Below are positions 12,505 to 25,190 of a DNA stretch of 64,000 bases, piece by piece. How positions within the stretch are numbered: position 1 is the first letter of the stretch; every line of letters starts with the position of its first letter. Source of the DNA: Mytilus trossulus (Eukaryota; Mollusca; Bivalvia; Mytilida; Mytilidae). The notes beneath the pieces are model-generated. The model was given only the letters and a program-made list of their open reading frames with translations. It ran no database searches and was not told the DNA's origin. The stretch spans positions 22,979,578 through 23,043,577 of the forward strand of contig NC_086378.1 in NCBI RefSeq assembly GCF_036588685.1, given 5' to 3'. The position numbers and the translations under genes were made by a program.

Positions 12505-13130
12505 ATATAAAAGAGGGGCGAAAGATACAAGAGGGACAATCGAAACAAGAGATAGAAAATAATCTGACAATGGCATGACTAACAAAGAAAAAGACAAAAA
12601 GACAAATAAAACTAAGCAAGGCACAACATTAAAAAATAAAGACTAAGCAACAAGCATCAAATAAAAAATAGGGGTGATCTCAACTGCTCTGGCAGGGAAA
12701 GCTAATCCTGGTCCACATGTGGCACCCGTTTAGCTGCTCATGTTATAAATCCGGTAAATAGTTTTATTCGGTAGGTTTCGTTGGTGAAAAGAGAAGGGGA
12801 TTTCAGTTACGACATAAGATACATATCCGATATCATCTATGAAACGGTTATTCCAAAACGGTCAACCAACTCGTGATGGCGTCTGTAAAATTTTAGAAGG
12901 GATGCTTTTAACTTTACCGTTTGGAACAATTGGTTTGATGCTTTCTTGTGAGCAACAACCTTATCAAGGAAATCATGATAGGACGTACAATCCTGGGAAC
13001 ATCGTATGATTTTGGAGATATACATGTTTACTCCGTATGCAGGCACTGCTGGATTTTTGCTACATAGAAATGGAAAGATTACAATTGGGTAGCTGAAATC
13101 ATCTCTTTTGTTGTAAAGTTTTGTTTTCAA
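12505..13130 (-). mobile_element. 5'-truncated retroelement: reverse transcriptase C-terminus and 3' tail
   Basis: The minus-strand reading frame 13130-12837 (97 codons to a stop) contains YNKRDDFSYPIVIFPFL, AYGVNMYISKIIR, DFLDKVV and LLKFYRRHHELVDRFGI, which I recognise as the C-terminal part of a reverse-transcriptase ORF that is abundant in bivalve genomes. After the stop, the minus strand runs on into a sequence (12835-12505) that matches the interspersed tail repeat at 11150-11460 and elsewhere. That makes this tail repeat the likely 3' end of the same element. The 5' part is missing, as usual for target-primed insertions. Confidence 0.6.
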
Positions 13131-13254
13131 TCGACACTCAGTGTCAATTTCTAGATTTCAATATTTTCGAAGGGTTAAATATTTCTCAGTGGTGTCTTGC
13201 CATGGCTTTGGTTGAACTTGTTTGTTTGCTTTTTGGTCTTGAATGATTGTCTCT

Positions 13255-13745
13255 AATATTTAATTTACTGTGCATTTGCAATCAGATATCGCAGATCAAA
13301 TTTATTCGTTCATTGTGTATTAATTTACGTTTTTTGATTGAGTTAAGTCTGCCAATTGATATTTTATCGTGTGTTTTTCTATGTTGTGATGTTATGCTAT
13401 TGTTTCAGAAAAAGGGAGAAGGTTTGGACCCATTAAAACGTTTAATCCCGCTGCAAATGTTTGCACCTGTCCTAAGTCAGGAATCTGATGTACAGTAGTT
13501 GTCGTTTGTTTATGTAATATATACGTGTTTCTCGTTTCTCGTTTTTTTATATAGATTAGACCGCTGGTTTTCCCGTTTAAATGGTTTTACACTAGTAATT
13601 TTGGGGCCCTTTATAGCTTGTTTTTCGGTGTGAGCCAAGGCTCTGTGTTAAATGCCGTACATTGACCTATAATGGTTTGCTTATTTTTAAATTGTTTTTT
13701 GGTTGGAGAGTTGTCTCATTGGCACTCACACCACATCTTCATATA
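13255..13745 (+). repeat. Interspersed repeat, family C (long copy)
   Basis: A copy nearly identical to 39835-40305, from atatcgcagatcaaa through ttgagttaagtctgccaatt and gtttgcacctgtcctaag to ttggcactcacaccacatct. It has an 83-codon open frame that is merely shared repeat sequence. Confidence 0.85.
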
Positions 13746-14035
13746 TCTAATAAGTCAAAATATGAGGCAGACTTAACTGTTTCCGTTGTATCCTGCTTCT
13801 CTAGTTCGATAGAAGAGATGCGTTAAACCTAGTTACCAAATTTTGAATTATTTAATGAGAGAACACCATCTAAATTATATATACACCTGCAATTAAGTAT
13901 TCGACACCAAAAATAAAATCAAATCAAAAAGTGCAATTTCAATTTTTTTATTTTCAGTTTTATTTATCTGATAGAGTACACCTTTCCTACTTATTGATCT
14001 AAATAAATTGTTTTTCGCTCTTGCAAGGTTGCTCC

Positions 14036-14403
14036 GTTATGGTGTTGGGATGCATGTCTTATGACTGTAAGTAGGACATGAAAACTTTCGTTGTCACCTT
14101 AACGGACAAAGATACCAGTTGGAAATCCTGAAAGCAAGTGTAGTGCCGCATTATGACAATCACCCGTTGACGACAAGGCCCATTTCATGAACGATAATGC
14201 ACGACCGCTGTAACAGAGTATCTTCACGACCGACGAATCAGTGGAGACATTGCCCTGGCCAGCATGCAACACCGATTAAAACCCGATAGAGCACATTTGG
14301 GACATCATCGGTCAAAAAGTGTTAAAAAAAGACACCTCCTGTGCAAAATCTTGCAGAATTAGACAATGCGCTGCACCATGAATACCATGAATGGCAACAG
14401 TTA
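14036..14403 (+). pseudogene. Degraded Tc1/mariner transposase fragment
   Basis: Across several frames the translation gives VMVLGCMSYD, then RYQLEILKASVVPHYD, FMNDNARP, TLPWPACNTD followed by a stop and NPIEHIWDIIGQKV, then PPVQNLAELDNALHHE and EWQQ. This is the order of the C-terminal half of Tc1-type DDE transposases (DNARP, WP..SPDLNPIEHLWD, QNL.EL). Stops and frameshifts show it is dead. No flanking terminal inverted repeats could be identified. Confidence 0.85.
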
Positions 14404-14986
14404 ACACCACAATAAATACGACGGTAATGCACACTGTCCCGATTTTTATATACGATGGACACCCAAATGCGAAAATTGTAAGTTCGAACGAAGTTGGTCC
14501 CGACCTCGTTGAAATACCCAAAAGTGACCGAAGCAAGTACGATAAATAACGAGTCTATACGAAGGTGCCGAAATTATATACAATAACTTAAGATGGACAT
14601 ACGAAGGTTAACTGAAGACGGGTAGTAAGCTTCATATCTCAGCCGAAGCCTACACGATTGATCACGTAGGTTACATGATGGATTAGGAAGGCTACACGCT
14701 GGATAACGGTGATGGCACGATGGCCATACGATGTCTAAAAGACGTCGTGTACAGCTTACAATGCTTTTAAATTATATTCCGAAGGCATCACGCGTAAATT
14801 TGATCTGTTTTAAACCTTTTTATGATTAGAACAGAATTTCGACAACATATCGTTTTTGTACATGTCTGCCAGGCATGGCGAGACATCGATCTTTTTGTCT
14901 AGTTCATAGTTTATTATCCCCTCGCCTTCTACATGTAAGTTGCGTGTAGATACAATTGTTATGGACACTCTAGAACCAAAATGCTC

Positions 14987-15600
14987 AAATAGTTATCAAA
15001 GGTACCAGAATTATAATTTAGTACGCCAGACGCGTGTTTCATCTACATAAGACTCATCAGTGACATTCATATCTAAATATTTATGAAGCCAAATAAGTAC
15101 AAAGTTGAAGAGCATTGAGGATCCAAAATTCCAAAAAGTTGTACCAAATACGGCTAAGGTAATCTATGCCTGGGATTAGAAAATTCTTAGTTTTCGAAAA
15201 CTTTTGTCAATAGGAAATTTATAAAGATGACCACATTATCGATATTCATGACAACACCGAAGTGTTGACTACTGGGTTGGTGATACCCTCGGGGACGAAA
15301 CGTCCACCAGCAGTGGCAGCGACCCAGTGGTTTCAATAGTTATCAAAGGTACCAGGATTATAATTTAGTACGCCAGACGCGCGATTCGTCTACATAAGAC
15401 TCATCAGTGACGCTCATATCAAAATATTTATGAAGCCAAATAAGTACAAAGTTGAAGAGCATTGAGGATCCAAAATTCCAAGAAGTTGTGCCAAATACGG
15501 CTAAGGTAATCTATGCCTGGGATAAGAAAATCGAAAAATTCAAAGTTTTCTCAACAGGAAATTTATAAAAAAAATACCACATTATTGATATTCATGTCAA
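14987..15600 (+). repeat. Two tandem copies of the agacgcg repeat, period about 347 bp
   Basis: The block starting agttatcaaaggtaccag at 14991 recurs at 15338 with high identity. Each copy contains gacgcg, aagactcatcagtgac and ggtaatctatgcctggga. The first also holds ggtgataccctcggggac and gtccaccagcag, a segment seen again at 7555-7605. Confidence 0.85.
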
Positions 15601-16269
15601 AAATATCTTAAGCGCTATTGACTTTAAAGTTCAAAGGTCAAAGGTCATAGTGGCAGTTGTAATACAAGGCAATATCACCTTTGTGGATACTCTAAAACCA
15701 ATATGCTTCAAAAAATTTAAGCACATTTGGTATAGTGGTCCTCCTTGTAATGATCTGACACTACTTTACGTTCAAGGCCGAAGGCCAAGTTCATGCAGAT
15801 GGACTTGTTTATTCTCTTTCAAATAGCATAATACACAGGAAATTGGTTGCTCATTTTTTTACCTGCTGGTTCTAAAGACAATATTAAAGGTATTTCCAGT
15901 TACTGAATGTTTTGGTTGATTTCTAAAAAAAACAAACTTATGTATCAAATATGCATAATCAATTTACCGTTTTCTGAATGTGTCATATACAAATATATAG
16001 TGTCAATATTTGTCTCTAATAAGTTACATACATGCCTTGTTTGAACTGTAAAATGTGTGCACTAGTTTGAATAATCACCCATAATTATGCCCATGTTTAC
16101 TGATCTACCGTAAAGGTAAGGTAATGGGTTCGTTGGTCCCTTTCATTCAAAACGAGCTATTTCCAGGAGAATATCATAATAATATTGACAAAAAGAAAAG
16201 CAACAAATGCAGCAAAATATGACGTATAGAAAACAAAATGGTTATGGAGTAAACATTCGTGTGACATCA

Positions 16270-16470
16270 ACTCGCCTGTAATTCAGTGGTTGTCGTTTGT
16301 TTATGTGTTACATATTTGTTTTTCGTTCATTTTTTTTACCTAAATAAGGCCGTTAGTTTTCTCGTTTGAATTGTTTTACATTGTCTTATCGGGGACTTTT
16401 ATAGCTGACTATGCGTTATGGGCTTTGCTCATTATTGAAGGCCGTACGGTGACCTATAGTTACAAAAGCT
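16270..16470 (+). repeat. Interspersed repeat, family B
   Basis: It starts with ctgtaattcagtggttgtcg, continues ggccgttagttttctcg and ends ggccgtacggtgacctatag. Confidence 0.7.
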
Positions 16471-16559
16471 GCTCTTCTTGATCCATTTGAATTAATAGAA
16501 ACAACGCTGTCGCCTTTCTTGTTCTCATAGAATCATATAATATGAGCTCCATGTTTTGT

Positions 16560-17035
16560 GGACGTCTTTCGTAACTGTCGTATTAGACTGACCAGTGCAT
16601 ATCGCGCATGGCACTTTAAATGTACTTTAGCGCGACAATTAACTTACATTCAGCTGGAGTTATTGCCGTCGTAGTTCCATCTTGTCGCCTTCGTAATTTT
16701 ATTCGATGGCAACACGACGGGATTACGAGGTCTTTGCGAAATTGTGTTGCCATCGTAAGACCTTCGGGTAGCTTCGTGATTCATTCGTGTAGACAATGTA
16801 ATGTCAAAACTGCCCGATGGAAAAGATGGAAACACGAATGCAATACAATGTTCAAAGATGCATTCTCGGTGACATTACGATGGTGAGAATGGTGATACGA
16901 ACTCAATAGGAACCCTCAACATCGGACGCACCTTCGGGTATTTTTAACATGTTGAAAAATTAAGAACTCTTCCCGAAGTTGTCCCCGAAGGCTAGAAAAA
17001 GTGGCCGATGGTTCTACGATGGTTAGTTTAAACAA
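16560..17035. repeat. CpG-richer repeat-like segment with internal inverted repeat
   Basis: Composition shifts sharply from the AT-rich flanks. CGATGGCAACAC at 16704-16715 is inverted at 16744-16755, and motifs ccttcggg, cccgaag and cgatgg recur. Similar wording occurs at 14460-14790, so both may belong to one family. Short open frames on both strands show no protein pattern. Confidence 0.5.
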
Positions 17036-18264
17036 TATTTATTCAGATAAATTCATCATGATACGATATAATACAAATATATTCAGGATTCAGAAACAAG
17101 CAATTTGCTTTTACAAATCTGTCTCCTTTACAAAAATAATACACTTATTGAACAATACATAAAATAAATAACTGGCATGCTCTGTAATAAATATATGAAT
17201 ATGAAAAAGGTGAAAGAAGAATAAGAAGAAAAAAAAATTATTGAGAAAAAAAAAAAGAAAAAAGAAAATAAAAATAAACATGAATTATTGTAATGTATAC
17301 AGTGTGAAATGTGACGCGGGCATTACTCAATGGATAGTTTTCATTATAAAACGTATGTACATATACTTTTTTCAGAAGAACATTCTTTAATTTATTCACA
17401 TTTAGAAGAAGTTTACTTTATCTTAATTGATTCCTTCCAAGCAATTCACCCGACATATTTTCCGTATGCAAAGTGACCTCAATGTGCCCTATCTCGGAAA
17501 AATCCGGTGATCACAATACGCATGGATGTCCTTAAAATAAACGATTATCTGAATTTACATCTTAAACCCGTACTCAATTTCCATGCTTTTTTGTTGATTT
17601 TTTGTCGATTGTTGACAAACAGGTGACAATCGTTAATCTTCGACTTCAAAACACGAACTTTAATTACCTGCCATATTATCACAAAAATACTGACCGATTG
17701 AAACAAAAAATGACGTTCATACGAAACTTACACGAAAAAAAAATGATAAATTCGTGCGCAGAAGACTAAGTTAATGATGTGTGTATGCATTGGTTCCAGA
17801 ATAAAGAGAACATTATTTGTCACCGGTCACTCGTTTCTTATGACTTTAAAGGATGTTGCTAACTTCTTAACTTTCTTCTTAAGTTAAACTTGTATGAAGT
17901 CTAATATAGTTTGATAACTAGAAGTTTGTCAAAGCTAGATAGAATACACGAATACGGTCAATTGAAGTCTACTTACGACTGAAATATCACGTTTATAAAA
18001 ATGAGGTTCACGAAAGGTTGGTATATTTTTCAAACTAATATAAAGAAAAAAAAAACAAACGCGCAACAGAGTCTTAACAATCGTTTGAAAATGTTTGAAA
18101 AAAGACAAAAATATGAAAAATATTCCATGTCATAAACCCACTATATCAAACAAGTCACGTGATCAAAACATCATCCCCTCTTATTATGCTGATATTGAAA
18201 GCTATGCCCCGATTGAACCTGAATTTGTGTATACTTGTATCTTATCACTTTTAGAACTAACATC

Positions 18265-21200
18265 ATGGAGATTCTACATATATTTATATCTTTAGGTATG
18301 TGTATTAAATAATTTGTTGAAATAAAATAAATAGCAAATATATTAAATGTTACGGTTGCATGACTGCAGATCCATTAGAAAAGAAACTACATTTGACGTT
18401 CGTTTGATATTTTATGTTAAAGGGATAGCGTTGACTGTATATTGTTAAAGGAAATGTTCAAATAAGTATGAAGTTATCTTGCTAAATCTATGTTACTACT
18501 TTAAGGAGCAAGGACACACTTTGAAATAATTACTAACATAACAAAGTATAATTTATATTATTCATAGAATTGTAGTACATTTACTTAGATTACCATACAA
18601 TTTTGTAGTACTTAAATATATAGTCAATAATATGACATTTGTTTGATGTGTTTTATCATTTGATTTTGCCATTTGATTAGGGACTTTCCGTTTTGAATTT
18701 TCATGGAGTTCAGTATTTTTATGATTTTAATTTTTATACACACGATGGTTCCAGTTAAAAAAATGTTTGTCATAAAATTCAAGTAAAATGAGGTTTGCAT
18801 TTTGTCAAAATCGTCCTTCAAAAATGTCTTTATTTGTGATCAAGGCTCTTTTAGATATTTCTTTGACGCATTTCAAAAAACAAATACTAAGAGACTTTTA
18901 CCATTAAAAAGGACAACAGAACTCTGTCAAATTGTTGTGTGTGAAACAACTACATAAACAGGATAAAATCTATACAGTCAAAAGTGACCGACAGAATAAC
19001 CAAATTAATATAAAGACTGCTTTGCATTAGGGGATTGGATTCTTATTTTTGTTCATAATTTATCTATACGTCATTGGAGGATTTAATTGTAAAAGTTATT
19101 TTCTATAAGCAAGAACGAATATACCAGAGGTACATTCAAACTCATAGATCGAAACGTCATTGCTAAACAAGAAAAACACAAACAGACAAATAATAATATT
19201 CACAACACAACATAGCAAAGTAAAGAATAGGCAACACGAACCCCACCAAACACTGGGTGTGATCCCATGAAAACATGTGGCAGAATCAGATGACAAAACA
19301 TAATGCAGGTCTGCTATTGAATTGTCAAAGAACAAACATATATTATAGCCACTGTCTAACAGATAGGCGATTGCTCATAATAGTTTTGAACGAAGACATA
19401 TGTTATTAAAGACAGACGAAAGATGAAAAAAGTACCCGGACAAACAAGTCGAAAAATACACTTACCACACAATGGCAAAAGTGAAATAAACATGAGAATG
19501 TATATTCATTTAACAAAAGTAGATACTTTCTTCATGGACTATGTTTTAGAGTGGCCTTCCCAAAACTTACTCTGTACATTGATGATATTTTCTGATATTA
19601 CTACTTAGTTCTCTGCAATTTCAACCACATGTCTCAGCTTTTATTATCCTTTCGTAATTTGGTATTTCGATACTTTTCTTTATAAGTTAATGCTGTTGTC
19701 CTATCACTATGAAAAGATTAAATATTTCTTTATTCCAAATATATTTTTTGACTGTTTAGGACTTCTTGGGTTCACACAATCGTTTCTGATGCATCATGAA
19801 CTTTGCGAAGAGATCATGTTTGTGGACTGTAAAACAGAGGCCTTACCAGGAAATAAATTATATCGAGATAACAATGGAATACTTTACGACAACTTGTAAG
19901 TATATTGAACAATATATAACCTACACTATATTTTAAATTAAAAATATGCAAGTTGTTATTAGTACCTTAATAAAAAGCTTTCTCCTTGATTCACTTTTAT
20001 CAGGAATGACAATTGACGAATGTACAAATGTAATAGACCCTGAATATTTCAAGAGCTATATGTCAAAAAAGGATGTTAAAATCTAAAAAATAACATGTTT
20101 GCATATTTTTCTAGTTGTACATACAGCCAAGCAAAGTGTAAAGACATTTCTATTGATTTAGAAACCGTGTGTACCTGTGAGCGTCCTGGCACGAATAATC
20201 AAGTTTCAGGTACGTCAGTACAATGGACACCAACACAGAAAACTACGATGAAACCTTTGATTACAGCTTCATTTTCTACACCACCTACAGTACAGTCTAC
20301 AATGGGTATGTCTGCAACTGTTCCATCCAGTGTACCTGTAACAACACAGAAAAATTTGGCATCAGCCTTTTGCCAAAATAAGGATTTGGTTAATTGTCCA
20401 TCGAACACGGCACTTATATGTGGGTCAGATAACAAAAGCTATAGCAGGTAATTTTTTACAATGCTATAATCCTTTATTTTGCAATTTACCTTGTTGAAAG
20501 ATAATTCATTATGGATTTTGTTATACATGATATATATTTATTTAATTAAGTATATTTCTGTTTTATGATACTTCAAAACACCTGTTTTGTTAGACCTTCA
20601 AACTTTTATGGTAGTCCTCTCCTCTTTTTCAAAATAACAAGTTATATAAAAAGATTGATTGACAAAATATGAATAAGAGAACCAGAAAATTAGAAAAAAA
20701 ATATAGGTCCGTGTTATACTTTTTAAGATACAATCAATTACAAATTTTACGGGAAACGATTCTTTCTAAATTTTTCACACAGTTGACATTAACACATTTT
20801 TATAAGCAATGAAAAAAATACAAGAATTTACAATATTGTCAAAAATGACTCTTAAAACTATATGCAATGAAATTATAAAAAATAAAATAAGTTTAGCGAA
20901 CATCCTTAAGACCTGTTTTCATTGGAGATTAATTGTAGGTTTCTTATAAAGCTATACGTTTGCAATTTAGATTTATATAAATAGTTTTCTTTTTGTTTCG
21001 TCATTGTTTATAAACATCGTCTGCTATCGACAATAATGGTCAATAATTAAAACTCAAAGTGTCAAACCTTGGTGAGGTACATTCGAGAAGGATTCTACCA
21101 TCATCGTTTTTATTCTTTGCATATTTGAAACAGTGTTTCTTGACTGAACTTATCTTTTCTTTAATATACCAATTATCAATGTGACTCGTTTAAAAATTAA

Positions 21201-21860
21201 AATCATATACAATAGATACTTCAAGTTTCATAAGTTCATTGACCATGTTTGGATTTCAAAATCACAAAGTAAATGTGTTATTACCAAGTATTTATCGCTG
21301 CGAAAAAATATACAAATGCTGTTCATGCAAGGCTTTACTAAGTTTGAGCAAGAGTTCGTGAATAGATTATTATACGACGTATATATATACGATAAGCTGT
21401 GTATAATAGATTACATTTTGCATTATTTTACACAATATATACGATCCCTGGCACGACATTAACAATGATTAAGCAAGGGAACCTTATCATAATATATCAC
21501 AAAAGATTGTATTTTACACCTTAAAACAAATATCAACCGCACTTAAACAGTTGTAAAGCTGCGTAGATTAAGCCCACAACCGAGAAGTGTGGATTATGAT
21601 TATCTACATTGAGAGTTACTGAAAAAATCAGTTCAAAGAAAAAATAAATCTTACCAAGAGAGAATTTAAATGATCGAAGAAGTAAAAGAAATGCTTTGTC
21701 AATAGCAAAGTTTTAAAAGGATAGTTCCACTTTTCATTTTGCAACGCAATATTTGACTTTGGATTCTTAGCTAATTTTTCCTTTTTTATACAGATGTCAG
21801 CTTGCCAAGGCTCAGTGTGACAACCCAAATATTTCGATTATCAAGGAGGGAGCATGCTGA
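18265..21860 (+). CDS. Secreted two-domain Kazal-type protease inhibitor, short linker (paralogue B)
   Basis: Four coding exons: 18265-18295, 19760-19895, 20115-20447, 21794-21860; 567 bases, 188 residues. Exons 1, 2 and 4 have exactly the same lengths and phases as in the gene at 2220-7855, so the two arose by tandem duplication. The signal peptide is MEILHIFISLGLLGFTQS. The first, atypical Kazal domain keeps the segment KTEALPGNKLYRDNN unchanged between paralogues and also lacks the third Cys. The linker is only about 60 residues, Thr/Pro-rich, with one TVQSTMG motif related to the 17 repeats of the sister gene. The C-terminal Kazal domain has six Cys (142, 150, 158, 168, 175, 188), with CGSDNKSYSRC: one residue shorter than the usual TYxNxC, losing the conserved Asn. 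Predicted P1 is Ser. The protein is probably extracellular; its target protease is unknown. Intron 3 (20448-21793) is AT-rich with no clear element. Confidence 0.85.
19095..19285 (-). repeat. Family A repeat copy
   Basis: It has cattcaaactcatagatcg, aacacaaacagacaaa and cacgaaccccaccaaa, in intron 1 of Kazal gene B. Confidence 0.65.
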
Positions 21861-21951
21861 TCCTAAGAGATATATTCATGAACTGTTTATATAAATTAGT
21901 TGTGTAATTAATGAAAAATGAGTTGTCTCGTGATTTGTATGGAGAAAGTAT

Positions 21952-21957
21952 ATTAAA
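21952..21957 (+). promoter_or_regulatory. Candidate polyadenylation signal (ATTAAA)
   Basis: ATTAAA lies 92 bases after the stop of the second Kazal gene, in an A-rich stretch. Chance occurrence is possible. Confidence 0.25.
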
Positions 21958-22084
21958 AAAAATCACTATGGTCTAGTCTGAACAAAAGGAAGTGATTTTT
22001 TTTCATTAAAATGTGGTTTCTTCATCTAAACACCATCATATTGAAATTCAATGTATTTTCTTCTCTGTTTTTATACTTTTCATA

Positions 22085-22262
22085 AAGATGATTTTTTTTT
22101 CAGTTTGTGGTTGGGTTAGTCTTGGTTAGTCTTTAGTTTTCTTCGTTTTCACTATTACTTGTCTGTTTGTCTTTTTGTTTTAAAGCCCCACATGGCGTTG
22201 TCAGTTTATTTTCGATCTATGAGTGTGATTGTCTCTCTAGTATCTTTCGTCTCTCTTTAATC
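22085..22262 (+). repeat. Family A repeat copy
   Basis: It shows cttgtctgtttgtcttt, catggcgttgtcagttt and gtatctttcgtctctcttt, downstream of Kazal gene B. Confidence 0.65.
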
Positions 22263-23254
22263 TAGTGTAAAAACAAATTGGGTAGATATAAATTATAGTT
22301 TATGTAATGACAAGAAACGTTTTTATCGGTGATGTAGCCAGTACTGGTAAAATACATGCAGTAAATTATAAACCCCAAAAACGTCGTAATACAAGAAAGA
22401 GTGAAAAAGAATCATTGAAACAAGTGAGCACCTAAATTCCCTGTGCAGATTAAAATTAGCTGTGAAATTCATGTTTTCGATTTGCCTAACATTTTTAGAT
22501 CTGATTTATAATATACTTAAATGTAAATAAAAATAAAACAAAAAGGAAAAATAAAGAATGCATTGATTCGTACTAATATATCCATATTTTGTTGGTAATT
22601 TTGAATAGACAACATATAATTAACAAATTGGATGACCTTTTTAAATTGCCGATGGTCAACGAACCGATACAAACCTTAATATAAATATAAAAAGAAAGAC
22701 AATGCAAGTGTATATAAATGATCTGAACTAGGCCTGCTTGATTTCCATGGTATAGATTAATGTAATTTGTAAAGCATCTGTTTAACTGCGTAAGAATGAT
22801 GTTTGGGGCCGAATCAATCAACGAAATTGTTCTTTCCGTCGGTTCCTCTATTTCACTCTCAAATTTCCTTTTAGATTAGTAAATACGTATACACGTGATG
22901 TGTCCTTGCTCAATTAATCGCCATTTAAAATTGATGGTCCCTGGACTAAAGTTAAAAATAAGGTTAATATTTTACTTGCAACCAATGAAACATCATCAAT
23001 GTAGCTCAACATGTTCAACTTGACTGCTTATAGCGAATTTATTGTTTCAAAATTTCGTTTCTTTTAAGGTTTGAAACCTTTTCTTATACCGTGTCTTTAT
23101 TGTATTCCACATACTAGCAAATACTCCTTTATTATTTCATACTTTAAAGAATATAAAAGAGCATTGTAAACATTTGATATATATTCAAAACTGCATTGAT
23201 GTTGTATGTATATCTGTCGTTGGTGTTTAAACCTTGTTTTTTTTGTTATAACAC

Positions 23255-23475
23255 AATAAATAAAGGCAACAGTAGTATACCGCTGTTCAAAACTCATAAA
23301 TCCATGGAAAAAAAACAAAATCGGGGTAACAAACCAAAACCGAGCGAAACGCATTAAATATAAGAGGAGAACAACGACACAACACCGAAACGCAACACAC
23401 ACAGAAACGGACCAAGCATCAGACAAAACACCACTCGAAGCTGGCAAATGGTAATGTTTAAGAAGATATCCGATT
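23255..23475 (-). repeat. Interspersed repeat (family D)
   Basis: The segment with accgctgttcaaaactcata, ggtaacaaaccaaaaccgag and ggagaacaacgacacaac looks like a common mussel repeat on the minus strand. Its reverse frame is open for 129 codons but shows no protein family pattern. Confidence 0.5.
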
Positions 23476-25094
23476 GAATGGACCATGAGGGGTTATTTTC
23501 TAGTTTGCTTTAGTATTCAAACTGTTTATAGTTATTTGTATCTTGATCATGTTATTTAAAGTTTATGCGTAACAGATTTAAAATAGAAACATTTATTAAA
23601 CTCAATATGAAAGTAAACAAATAACCCATAAGTTCCTTTGAAAAAAATAAACATAAGTCGAACAAAGACAAACAAAAATGAAAATAAAACCAAGTCCACA
23701 TTGGAAACTAAGAGATCGAGCTATTTAAACCCCGCCATTATACAGAAATAAACTCAGTTTCAGTCTGTATTAGTAGATTCATCTAATGGCCCAGTTAGGT
23801 GAACCAAATTGACAATCAAAGTTACAGGTCAAATACGAACTGGCAATGCCATGGCAAAAACGAAAAACGACAAAAAGACGAAAATAAAAATGCAAAACAC
23901 AATCACAAGGTGAGTAAGTCTATTTGGGTAGGCCACTTTCTACGAAACGAGGACGGGATTGTGGTAAAGACAACTAGAACATATTTGTCATCTACAAAAA
24001 AACAGATTTGTTATAAAGTTCAACGAACTCGTGTTTTGACATCTTCCTCTACCAAGTAAATTGTGTTTCAAAATGCAAGTAGTTTTCAAAGTTTTCGGGC
24101 TTATATTTTAAAACATAAGACTCATCAGTAACGCTCTGATCAAAATAGTTCTTCGTGCACTTTAAATTATTCCTGAATAACTGAGCACTTTAATAAGAAA
24201 GATAAATGAATATAACTATTTTGATTTTGTGAAATAATGAAATATTAAGAACTAAACACATTTCATCAACCAATACCATTATGATCTTGAACTTAAATTA
24301 TACAAAAGGTATATATTTTTTTCACCAACAACGTATCCGGTCGCCGTCAATGTTTTGTTGGTGTATATATTAAGACAAAGTCGGATATCAAATGGATACT
24401 AATTATGCTGTTATACATTGTTGTATTGCACTTAACGTTATGTTGTTTGTGTTTTTTCAATCAATACAATATTAATTGTTTTGTGAATTGAAATCACTAC
24501 GTGTGCTATAAAATAATATTATCTTTAAATATAGAAACGTTTGAATGAGCAACTTAAAACCTGCATAGCTGTTCATCAAACTGCAATTCCGTTAAATATT
24601 CATCTAAGAAATTTCGGGTCAACTTCCATTTAGTAATTCCGAAGTCACATCTGTTTTATTGACAAGGTGGTCTAATTGGTTTTTAAAATGTCATTTCGTA
24701 TCATATTACCTAATAGGAGACAATAATATTACTGAATATAAATTCCAGGTTTTTTTTTTATAACTACCAGTAATAGTATTACGTTAATGCTAAAACAATT
24801 ATGTAAATAGCGTTATATAGCTGGAATTATATGCATATAGTGCACAGTTGTCTTTCTATTTTCTATATATTACTAGGGTAAGTTTTTTGTCACATTATAA
24901 AAATTAAAAAAAAATTGTATCTGTTATTTAAACAAAATGCTATCGTCAGTTCAAATATCTGTTAATCTAAATTAAAATAAAATGATTAATTCTAAATATT
25001 TAGGCAATAATCAATGAATTGAAAATATATATAAAAAACAAATTGATATCAAAAATGATAACCCACTGTACATGTGAACAAACACAGCATACAT

Positions 25095-25190
25095 ACCGGG
25101 ATTGGATTTTTAAATTTGCGCCAGACGCACATTTCGTATACAAAAGATGACTCATCAGTGATGCTCGAATCAAAAGATGCTTTTAATTAT
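25095..25190 (+). repeat. agacgcg-family fragment
   Basis: It shows tgcgccagacgcacatttcg and gatgactcatcagtgatgct. A shorter trace (aagactcatcagtaacgct) is at about 24115-24140. Confidence 0.55.

Larger units (their letters stand above)
7856..18264. other. Intergenic region between the two Kazal genes
   Basis: No intact gene. It holds the hairpin at 10053, retroelement ends at 11150-13130, family C repeat, dead Tc1 transposase, tandem agacgcg copies and a CpG-richer block. From 8220 to 9600 I see only AT-rich DNA. Confidence 0.6.

Noticed and set aside
13247-13498. 83-codon ORF, also at 39800-40048
   Set aside because: The same frame lies in two copies of an interspersed repeat; no start context, domain or splice pattern.
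23097-23486. 129-codon minus-strand ORF
   Set aside because: Mostly within a dispersed repeat; no recognisable protein.
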